From positions 6,497,001 through 6,561,000 of the forward strand of contig WPIO01000016.1 in NCBI GenBank assembly GCA_009760855.2: a DNA stretch of 64,000 nucleotides, in the 5' to 3' direction. Both the position numbers and the translations under genes were made by a program. The first letter of the stretch is position 1; each line of letters begins with the position of its first letter. Origin of the DNA: Cristatella mucedo. Lineage: Eukaryota > Bryozoa > Phylactolaemata > Cristatellidae. Under the pieces are notes generated by a model. The model was not told the DNA's origin, did not search any database, and was given only the letters and a program-made list of their open reading frames with translations. This document shows, one piece after another, positions 55,215 to 64,000 of this stretch.

Positions 55215-55978
55215 GAGGACTGCAGGGTCGCAGTTGCCACATCACAACACTTCTTACCGACCTGCACTGGCTACCAGTCAAGCAACGGATCGACTTCAAG
55301 GTTTTGTCGCTCACTTTTAGGTCACTTCATTGTTTGGCCCCAGCCTTTCTCTCAGATCTACTCCCCCACCAGGCCAACCATCGTACCATCTGCTTTTCGG
55401 AATCCAACAGTTTACCAATACCTCGTACAAACCTCAAATCCTTTGGAGACCATGCATTAGTTCGTATGCTCCCAAAGCTTGAAACTCACACCCGACTTGT
55501 GTCACAACATCTGCTGACTTGACCACATAAAAAGAACTTAAAAACACATCTATTTATGACAGCATTTAGTGGGTCCCTGTAATTCGTTCTTAATGTGCTT
55601 ATGCGTGCTGGCACTGTGTATGCTGCCACTAACCACACTTGCATGCTGACCCTGTGCATGTCACCCCCAACCATGTTATTCATGCTGTTTACCAAGCAAC
55701 ATTAACATTCCATGTAAAGAGACCGTCAACCCAGTCAGGGTAACGTCCTGCATTTTGTAAGGATACTTTAAATGCAGTAAAAAGACCGTATGCTCTGTCC
55801 CTGGCTAAAGGAAAGCAGAGCGTCCTAGCGATCCTTAGCTTGAGTGAAAATAACATCAAGCATGATATTACTCACCATTCAATCGCGTTTCCCTTTGCAG
55901 CAAATGTAAAGCGCCAAGAGAGAGATTTGGTTCTCTGGGGGCGTTTCATCAAGTATAACATTATTATTATTACTATTA
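55215..55978 (+). mobile_element. LINE family A C-terminus and 3' UTR, with a 160-base insertion
   Basis: GCAGTTGCCACATCACAACA, CTGGCTACCAGTCAAGCAAC through the 3' UTR to CAACCATGTTATTCATGCTG. A foreign block at about 55,692-55,852 follows, and then the tail resumes with AAGCATGATATTACTCACCA, TGTAAAGCGCCAAGAGAGAG and (ATT)n. The RT end is open for about 106 codons in the correct frame. Confidence 0.82.
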
Positions 55979-56461
55979 AGGAACGATGAGGCTGAACCTG
56001 GTGCAGCAGTTCAGCTAGGTATGAAGGAGCCAAGCCGCGGCAAGTAAGAAGCCCAAACTAGTGCTCAGCAGTTCAATGCGTGAGAAGCAATGAACCGGAA
56101 TGCTGCTCATTCAAAAATTGCAGATAGCTACAAAAGTGTATCACAAAATAGCACACCTTTGGCTTACCACACTATCAAAAAACTATCATGGACCAACTCT
56201 GTCTTCCAGAGATGGTGGAGACTCCACCCACAATTTTAGCGATACAATTTAGTAGGATTACGATTGGGTATAGTCACGTTTCGTTTCTTTTGTGATACCG
56301 CAAGGTACTTACCAGAGCCAAGATCGGACGGGAATCGCTTAACACTAGCTAGGGGGCGGGCCAGGGCTACTCCTCCCCCCTCCGGAAGCAAACCCTGCTG
56401 TGCTCGGCAAGAGAGACCTACGTATTTGAGAACCACGCCTCCTTCTCGGCCCCTGCCGTGC
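55979..56461. other. No recognised feature
   Basis: No coding pattern or known repeat was recognised. Confidence 0.4.
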
Positions 56462-56570
56462 TAGTTATAACTATTATTATTATTATAAACTTATATAGCA
56501 CCCTATGAGAACTAAATCTCATTCTAAACACTTTATAAATGCAATTAAGAAAGCATAAACGAACATCGCG
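56462..56570 (-). mobile_element. LINE-type 3' tail fragment
   Basis: ACTATTATTATTATTATAAA, TTATATAGCACCCTATGAGA and CTAAATCTCATTCTAAACAC resemble the reverse of a hairpin tail. The wording is closer to the second LINE family (53.2 kb) than to family A. Confidence 0.6.
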
Positions 56571-57551
56571 GCATGATTTCTTTCTAGGCTGCTTGAGAGC
56601 ATAGGTGCCGGTTGCATCCTCATGAAAGCAGAGGTGCCGGTTGCATCCTCATGCTTAATTCTTTAAATACACGCGAACATGGAATAGATCGGTATAGATT
56701 CTACATGCTTAGGTCGTACTGCCTTACACCTGTGCAACGATGCAAACATGCCATATCAAAATACGACGGAGGCTGGCTACTGATCTTCTTCCGCCCCATT
56801 CCCGACCCGTCGCGAGGGGGGGGGGGGTCGCTGCAATATTGCATCACTGTTCAATGCAATAGAGACAAGAGATCGGACGGCCAGGCACCACAATCCATCC
56901 GCAGCAGTACTCCATTCGTGCACCAGCCGCCTTGCTCACAGAAACTCTGGTACGTCGCAGATTAGTCAATTGCTCAAACCAAACCTGAATTGATACAGGC
57001 GCAGAGCTGAAATAAGTTTCGGATTTTGAAATACTAGGGCTTCTCTCGAACATCTAGCGATGAGGCTCGAAGTGCGGCCGGACATTACTCGGCGGCCAAG
57101 GTTAGATACTTACCGTGGCAGCGACTCCAATTACTTCGTTTCCTACGTGCTTGCTCGTAGAGGTTTCGCCGCCCGACTCGACTTCGAATTAGCAAGCGAA
57201 TGGGGCTGCCTGTTGCACCTTTCCAGCCCCGCTTGCCAGAGCTAGGTCCTTTGAGAGGTCATATCTATGTGCGTGAAAAGCTTTAGCCGAGTCACGGAGA
57301 AGCTGCAGTTTATTACAAGCGCTGACTTGAAATGAACCTCAGTGAGAATGAACGCGACCTCAAATCTTCTGCGAGAGAGGCCCACCTGCACAGCTCCTGA
57401 TGGATAACAGCGCCTCGTTCCAGTCGGAGGCAGTTCGGCGTCTCTAAGAGCGCTGCGGCGTTGAGACCATCTACTGGTGTATTTACCGGCCGGAAGGCAT
57501 AGTCGAACGCATGCAGCGGACTTTCGAACCGAACACATGCTATTTCTCGGG
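56571..57551. other. Unassigned sequence upstream of the gag relic
   Basis: A GAGGTGCCGGTTGCATCCTC pair lies at 56,601 and 56,630, and there is a poly-G run at 56,816. If the gag relic keeps its leader, part of 57.25-57.55 kb belongs to that retrotransposon, but no LTR or primer-binding site could be placed. Confidence 0.35.
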
Positions 57552-58109
57552 ATGGTGTCGATCGCATCCATGGAAGTGCTAGCCAAAATCGCACCTTATG
57601 ACGGCAAAACAGACTTTGTCGAGTGGGTACGTTGACTGGACTCTGTGGCCAAGATGCACAATATTAAAGATGACGGTCGTGCCGGTCTCATGCCCTTGTA
57701 TTTAAACGGCGGAGCTTTTGTAATCTACGAAGGGCTGGTTGACAGTGATAAAAGTGACTATACGAAGGTGAAACGCGCACTCAGCGCCGCGTTTTCTCCC
57801 GATTGCTTCCACGCGTACGATGAGCTGTCGAGCAGAAAACTTCGCGAGGGTGAGTCGCCGGACGTCTACTTGGCCGACCTTGTTCTCTTGGCGTCCATTG
57901 TCTTTGCTGCCCAAGCGTATTGTATTCCCTGCGTATTCCCGGAGTCTTTTTTGAAATGTGTATTTGTGTCGGGCCTACCCGATGATGTAAAGAGGCAGCT
58001 ACAAGCAGCTTGCTTGCTAGCTTACTACTTCCGCGATACTACTCTGCTTTACCAGCAGTTATGTGCTTTCGCGATTTTACAGCACTTCGTCTTGCATCTT
58101 CGAATTTAA
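57552..58109 (+). pseudogene. Ty3/gypsy-type retrotransposon gag relic
   Basis: From ATG 57,552 the translation has APYDGKTDFVEWV, then an in-frame TGA (57,633). It continues past it with YLNGGAFVIYEGLVDSDK, YTKVKRALSAAFSPDCFHAY, LREGESPDVYLADLVLLA and FVSGLPDDVKRQLQAA. This is the order of capsid regions in metazoan Ty3/gypsy gag proteins (a helical capsid that packages element RNA). The C-terminal end diverges, and no zinc knuckle, protease or RT follows. It is a broken, 3'-truncated copy. Confidence 0.75.
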
Positions 58110-59445
58110 CAGTGGTGTTTTGCACGAGCAGAAACTTTTGCTTTAAGCGAGCCAGTATTCTCTAGATGCTAGGCACAACGAAGAGATGAGTTGCATTGGC
58201 AGGATTGAACTTTTGAATAGATCTAGTGATCGTACAGCGCCAGTAACTTTTTGAAAATAGTAAATTCTTCCTGGTGTGAAAGCTGCTGGTCTCTTTCAGA
58301 CTAAATCGTCCTGTGTCGTTGCTACGGAGCTGTTTCCTTTTTACTTGGTTTGGTTGCAAATGGATTATTCATTGCTGCTAAAAAAAAACAATGGTCGTCG
58401 CCAGACGCAGCGTCTTCAAGACTCCTTCGACTGTGCGCTAGTCTAATTTACCATGCAAATTCTCACCTTGTCTTGTCAATTTTAGTGAGGCATGATGGCA
58501 ATCTCTGCTTCATAAGGAGACTTGCTGTTGTGTCAGAAAGTCGCCTCTGATTGGCAGCACTTACTATTCACCGGCAGCACTGGGTTTTTTAGTGCTTCTT
58601 GTAGTGGCCTGCTAATAGAGACGTTGGCAATTTCTTCTGCTGCATTTAGTGATGGGCTGCCACTCGTGCTGCTGCCACGTGCGGCTTGTTAACACGGACT
58701 CTGGGTTAAAAAATGATAACATCGGACCCACATTTGACATTTGCTAGATTTAAATCATTCGCTGTGACTCTGCTAGAGTTAAAGTAAAGCTTGTTTGCGT
58801 CAGCAGCCTGGTGTATGCATCTGTCAAAAGAGCCGTCACGTGGCTATGACATCGGCTTGCAATGGGCATTGGAGACTTTCCTTCGTACCCGCTCAGGGAT
58901 CTGGTTCGAAAATTGCGAGCACCATAGCGGAGGGAAGGGGTACACAGGCTAAGACCCATAGGCAAGAATAAGCTTGGACTACCTAAACAGAGCTATCGAC
59001 CGGCAGAAAGATAAATCCAACTTCCCATGAGTCTCAGCCGACGAAGCGATCGAGCCACATACTGATAAATCAATGAACTGCTCAACGTTTTCAGCGACGT
59101 TTCACCAGAGCCCAAAAGTGTATATGCACTGCTCTCAGAAATAATATGCAACCTTGGTTACTTATAGAATTAAAATCGTAAGGAAAAGTGTACGGATCGC
59201 AGTGCTAGCAAAGATCAAACGAATGACGTGATCACGCAAAAAAGTCGGTTGCACTATGCCCTGCAACCTGGGCTCTAATGCTGAGCGGCCACAAAAACAA
59301 GATCTCAAAAACTACCTTTATCTCTTAAGTCCTAACAAGCACAGCTGTCTAAAAATTATGCACAGAAACAAGACGCACTGCTGCAATAGTTTGACTTGCA
59401 GTTGCTACCTACCACCTAGCAATAAACCTATAGCTGCAGCAGAAT
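58110..59445. other. No recognised feature
   Basis: Neither pol sequences of the gag-bearing element nor repeats seen elsewhere were found here. Only short, motif-free open frames are present. Confidence 0.4.
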
Positions 59446-59449
59446 AAAA

Positions 59450-60125
59450 ATAAAATAGTAATACGTTTGACATAGCGCCATCAGAGAACTCAATCTCTTT
59501 CTGAGCGCTTTACAGTTGCTACAAAGGAAGCCCAATCGAATGATTAGTGGTAGCAGGCTCAATAAACGACAAGAATAACATGGCTAGGGGTGACTTTCGC
59601 AGGGTGAGCATGCAAATATGCATAGTGACAGCATGCATAAGCACATAAAGGACAAATCACAAGGACCCACCAAGTGCTGTCATAAATAGGTGGGGTTTTA
59701 GTTTCTTTTTAAATGTGGTCAAATCAGATGTCGTGAAGCAGGTCGGGAGTTCCAGGCTTTGGGAGAATACGAGCTAGAGGCACGGTCTCCAAAGGATTTG
59801 AGGTTTGTACGAGGTATAGGTAAATAGTTGGATTCCGAAAAGTGTATGGTACGATAGTTAGCCTGGTGGGAGAGTAGATCTGAGAGATAAGCTGGAGCCA
59901 AAGAATGAAAGGACCTAAAAGTGAGGGACAAAACCTTGATGTCGATGGGCTGCTTGACTGGGAGCCTGTGCAGTTCGGCGAGAAGCAGTGTGAGTTGGCA
60001 ATTGAGAAGCTTACGGCAGGCAAGCCTAGCTGCGGAGTTTTGCAGCAGCTTCAAGTGCCTGACTGCACAGGCCGGTAGACCTGCAAGGAGTGAGTCACAG
60101 AAGTCAAGACGGGAAGCATGACGTT
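59450..60125 (-). mobile_element. LINE family A, 5'-truncated
   Basis: AATAGTAATACGTTTGACAT, GCGCCATCAGAGAACTCAAT and the 3' UTR lead into the RT C-terminus. The - strand frame at 60,054-59,719 is open over 111 codons (RLPVKQPIDIKVLSLTFRSF, HFSESNYLPIPRTNLKSFGD). It ends within the SRLDFCDSLL region. Confidence 0.87.
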
Positions 60126-63120
60126 CGCTGACTTCCTTACGGCTAATTAGAGCTTAAAGAGGATTGCAATAACGACGAGCTGCTAAGAAAACGGATCGTT
60201 AATGACAGGGAAGAGGTAGCGGTAAAGAATATCTAGTGGCATTTCTTATCGTCGGAAGAAAATGCATAGGTGCTAGTTTCTCTGAAAGTGCGTCGTTTTT
60301 TGTCCTTTAGATTGAAAGCACTTGCTGTCAGCCGTTAGAATGGTTGGCATGAGCATTAGTTGTGAATTCTCTGCTTCTTATTGGGAGAATCTTGTGGTCC
60401 AGATGTCTAAATGTATGCGGCACCCAAGGCATCTAGTCTGTTGCTCTTACCGTTCTCGATGATGCTGAGGCCTTTCGGGCAACCCTCGGGAGCATCTGCA
60501 ATGCATTTGCAGTACCTTATGCAGAGCTTCATTTAAATGTGCTTTGAAGTATACGCTCGCTGTTTAAAGCTGCTACGTGCACGCTCCTGCATGCGACGGC
60601 AGCCAGTAGCATGGCTAGCGTCAGCTAGAGTCCAAGGGACCTGTTATAGGCGAGAGGAGCTTACCTCAATCGGCCGGCTCCAGCTCGACCTCGCCTGACA
60701 CTGTCCGGTCGCGTCACGCGACCGGGGCTTTAAACCACCGTTCGCGGTCGCTTATAGTAGTGCACGAAAATCTGTCTGGTACAGCCCAAAACGAGCAGCC
60801 ATCGCTTCTTCATATCTTTAGCTCAGCAAGGGGGCCTGCTGTCGCTTCGGCAAGAAGACGAAAAACACGGTGAGATGGACCAAATCGATTCTGGAAGCAG
60901 TTCCCGGGTGCCATAGGGGCAACCAGGACCTCCCCAAAACAAAACAAAAAAGTCGCGGTATCTAAGGCCTTTGTCATTGACTCAGACACCCACAATCTCG
61001 TTTTACTGTGGTTTTACCGTTTACCGCTGAGAACTCTTCGGCGCCATGCTCACACTCTTCCGGCCTGGCGAATGCCTACAAGCACGATGCAGCCGGAAGT
61101 TGGGTGCGACCGATGTTACGATGGCAGTCGCCGAAATGAACCACAACATCCCGGCATACGCTAAAGGTACCTGGGCTAACGATAGGGAGATGACCGAAGC
61201 ACGTGAAGGGCAGAACCGATTGTTTCAAATCGCTCAACTACAGTCCACATCTGTCACTGACTACTGCCCGAGTGCTCCTCGGAATCGACAATGGCTGTGC
61301 ACGAAATGTCACTCCACGATGGCGGCATTCTGCGACCCCGAATTTTAAACTGGATATGCGGGAATGAGCCCGGGCGGAAGGGAAAATCGAATAAATTATG
61401 CGAGCTAATGAAAAGAAATAAGAGAGTACGAAAAGCATTGAAAGGGAATCTTAGGTAATACTTTCGGAAAACCCAAGCTTCCAAGAGCTTATTGTAACGC
61501 TAAGGCGCCAGCACTCCTGCACTACACACTACCCTACCGTGTGTTTGACTTTCATCGTTAGGACTAATGTTTAAGCCTCAGCTATTTCTTCACACAGTAA
61601 GAGCAAGTTGGCAACCGTGATTAGCTAGTTATTAGTACTCCAATGCCGCACCAATCGTGGAATTGTTGCATGCACGAATTGCCGGCTCATTATTAGGCAA
61701 TTCAAATGCAGTCATTACATAAATATAAAGCGATCGCTACTTCTCAGACTAAATCACAACCCAATCGCTGATAGAACAGGTCAAGTATTAAGTGGGTTTC
61801 ACCAACCACCATGCGTTTTGTAATAACACTTCTGCAGGTTTTGTGAATTGTCCACTGGGACAGCTTAAAACGAATGCAATTAGTACTATAACTAGCGAAT
61901 CACTTTTGCCAAACAGCAAACCAACTTCAGGTCTGCTGGCTCCACATGCACATCGAAAGCGGCTTAAAGTGTAAGCGCACTCTAGGAACACGCCAGTACG
62001 AAACCCGCTTAGTCCCGGTGGCCCAGTGGAGTTACGGCCGGCGATATACCAGGACGCGACGCCAGCGAACTACGCCGTCGATAGCAAGTGGCCATTAGCC
62101 AGCCGATCGCCGCCTTCTGGAGCGTAGATTTAAATGATTGGAGACACACGTTGCGCGGCGCTTCCGCCATGCGACAATCGAGATGCGATCCGGCACAATC
62201 CCGGTCCAGGAGCACTTTCGTAAAAGGGGCGGCAATGGCGCTCCCATTAGACACTGATAGGCGGTCTACAAAAGTCAAGGCCTTTTCCGCGACACGCGCG
62301 CCTTGAGCAGCCGGCCTTACGAAAGTGACCTCAATTTTTCTGAAAGTGAGTAATGCTGAAGAGAGATGTAACAGCTAAACTAGTAAAATGGCTTCACTTG
62401 GGTCAGTTTCATGAATCTAATCATGTGTTCAGCAGTCTTTCAGCTGGCCGGCGTGTGGTTTAGGCTCATCAAATGTCTAGGTGCCTGACCAACGAGAGGG
62501 ACCTGCTTCTGATACCGAATAAAACGTATGGCTGATATTGCTTAAAAAAATAGGCTTATTGTCGGAGTTGTAAGGAGCTGACAGAGATTCGTATTTTCTG
62601 CCGCTTTGTTTTCGACGTGGCCGTCAGTTGCGCGTCTGTTGCGGCATGCTTGGGCGAATGCTGTCCCGTTGGAGCTCTCAAAGTTCAAGTGGACGTGAGC
62701 ACGTGTACGCTTGGAAATAAGCATGCTTTCCACCGGTCGTTGGCGTAGGAACCCAGCCGCCTGGAAAGGTAGCGATTTCTTTAATATGCTTACAGGTGTG
62801 GACTCGTGACTCACCATTTTTTTTTCATTCCTTCAATCCGAGGTACGAGCGAACCCGAGGAATATCTCTTGGCTTCACACGAGGGGCTATCGTTTTCGGA
62901 TAGGGCGTTGACAGAGGTGTTATGTCGGCACACCAGAATATTTCCATGTTAGCCGCTGGAGAGTGGGTATAATGTCATGTTGACCGGATATTTGATGCCA
63001 CCGGTTGGCTGTGCCCTGCATAGCCGTGAAAGCTGCCGGTGCACTCTTTATGCTCGTGCGGTGCGCGAGACGCCGGCGAAGCTACTCACGGCTTCCGCCC
63101 AGAGCCAGAATCGGCTACAG
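60126..63120. other. Unassigned region; one weak coding candidate
   Basis: A + strand frame at 61,046-61,348 (MLTLFRPGECLQARCSRKLG and on, 100 codons, ending WLCTKCHSTMAAFCDPEF) follows a CpG-richer stretch with CCGGTCGCGTCACGCGACCG (60,706), a 20-base palindrome-like element. It shows no family I know. The rest holds no recognised feature. Confidence 0.35.
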
Positions 63121-63127
63121 TTTATGT

Positions 63128-63308
63128 AAGCCGTCATGGCTCACTAAGTAAGGTGGTTGCTTTTCACGACTTCAAGACCGAGGTCGTGAGTTCGAATTTT
63201 GCGGTGGGGGATCCTTTTTTGCTGCTGCAAGCCGTGGTGATAGCCTGTAAGGCTCTTCTGTCGCTATACAAAAAGAGGCTGTTAAATCGGCTGGTATTTA
63301 TTTATTCG
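63128..63308 (+). mobile_element. SINE1 head
   Basis: AGCCGTCATGGCTCACTAAG, CCGAGGTCGTGAGTTCGAAT (box B-like), GATAGCCTGTAAGGCTCTTC and AAAAGAGGCTGTTAAATCGG. It ends in TATTTATTTATT without the LINE-like half. Confidence 0.85.
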
Positions 63309-63329
63309 TTTAACCCAATTTTAGCACGT

Positions 63330-64000
63330 TAGCATGCCAGCAACAACCACAAGGCATTTACATAACAACCTAAGAGGACTTAATATGTTCGTAGATATTC
63401 AACATTATTATGCTGGATGCTATAACTGGATGCCCTGTGCTGGATGCCCTGTGCTGGCACCCATACTCACACTTGAGGACAATTCACAGGGATTGAGCAA
63501 ATGCTGTGAGGAGCAAGTATGCTGTTAGGTTCTTTTTACAAATCAAGCTGGGGCATGTCGTGACGTCAATTGAGTGTGCATTCCAGTCTTTAGGAGCGTG
63601 CGAACTGAAAACACGGGCTGCAATGGATCTGGGGTAGTTTAGAGACACAACTAAGCCAGTAGAGTCAAGAGAGCAGTCGGGATCGTGGATGGCGAGATGA
63701 CCAACTATTGCAGATAGGTACACCGGATGAAGAGAATGAACTGAACTAAAGGTGAGAGACCCAACCGTGAAGTGCTTTTTGCTACTTGATGTGTAGCAAA
63801 TATTCCAGCTCGGTGAGAAAGAAGGTCGTGTGCAAATGATGTCATGTGCCATTGAAAGAGACCCTAAGGGTAGACCAGCTTGACTGTGATAGCCTTATCT
63901 AAGAAAGCCTACATTTTCCGGTGGGCCATGCATACCCGGACGTATTCGGTTTTGACTGCAGCTGATATTGCCATCTTGTGAAAGGTCACTTAGTTTGGAA
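63330..64000 (-). mobile_element. Diverged LINE C-terminus and 3' UTR
   Basis: TTACATAACAACCTAAGAGG, ATGCTGTGAGGAGCAAGTAT and GCATTCCAGTCTTTAGGAGC lead to a - strand frame at 63,852-63,484 with FTVGSLTFSSVHSLHPVYLS and ARVFSSHAPKDWNAHSID, matching LTFRSLHSLAPAYLS and RAFSSYAPKAWNSLP of family A. It runs off the window end and is older than the other copies. Confidence 0.65.

Overview
This window is nuclear DNA from a metazoan that is probably not a vertebrate. Two host genes have introns with GT...AG junctions, and there are no bacterial operons, ribosome binding sites or terminators. Most of the rest is degenerate non-LTR retrotransposon (LINE), tRNA-derived SINE and microsatellite sequence. 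Phylum cannot be fixed by reading alone.

Two protein-coding genes are clear. On the + strand at 9,733-12,836, four exons splice with matching phases into a 155-residue cytosolic CAP-domain protein of the GAPR-1/GLIPR2 type. It lies about 500 bases downstream of a roughly 950-base compound microsatellite and a CpG-rich block. On the - strand, from 50,600 down to 39,070, six exons encode an NADPH-type quinone oxidoreductase (zeta-crystallin/CRYZ family) of 273 residues, up to the last exon I could find. The C-terminal roughly 55 residues expected for the family were not found. Between 30.7 and 38.7 kb on the - strand, several short open blocks with plausible splice sites look like exons of one or more genes that I do not recognise. 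A lone copy of CAP exon 3 lies at 28.75 kb.

The repeats are layered. One LINE family of the CR1/L2 type (APE endonuclease plus reverse transcriptase, 3' hairpin, (ATT)n tail) occurs in at least twenty pieces on both strands. An old copy beginning at 20.3 kb is split by a younger copy (22.4-25.9 kb), which is itself split by a full-length SINE. That SINE family (SINE1) has a tRNA-like head and the LINE's own 3' end, so the two look like a mobilising partner pair. A second tRNA-like family (SINE2) ends in a similar hairpin. Other elements are a (TGTAA)n-bounded repeat (four copies), a further tail family (two copies), a Tc1-like DNA transposon fragment (48.7-49.3 kb) and a broken Ty3/gypsy-type gag (57.55-58.11 kb). 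A diverged block of about 1 kb is present twice (19.1-20.3 and 33.2-34.2 kb).

Layout: 0-7 kb old LINE/SINE debris; 7.5-13 kb CpG-rich block, microsatellites and the CAP gene; 13-19 kb sparse sequence with LINE pieces and a long (TA)n; 19-28 kb nested LINEs and SINEs; 28-39 kb CAP exon relic, unidentified - strand exons and LINE insertions; 39-50.6 kb the quinone oxidoreductase gene with repeat-filled introns; 51-64 kb mostly repeats and unassigned sequence, with no recognised host gene.
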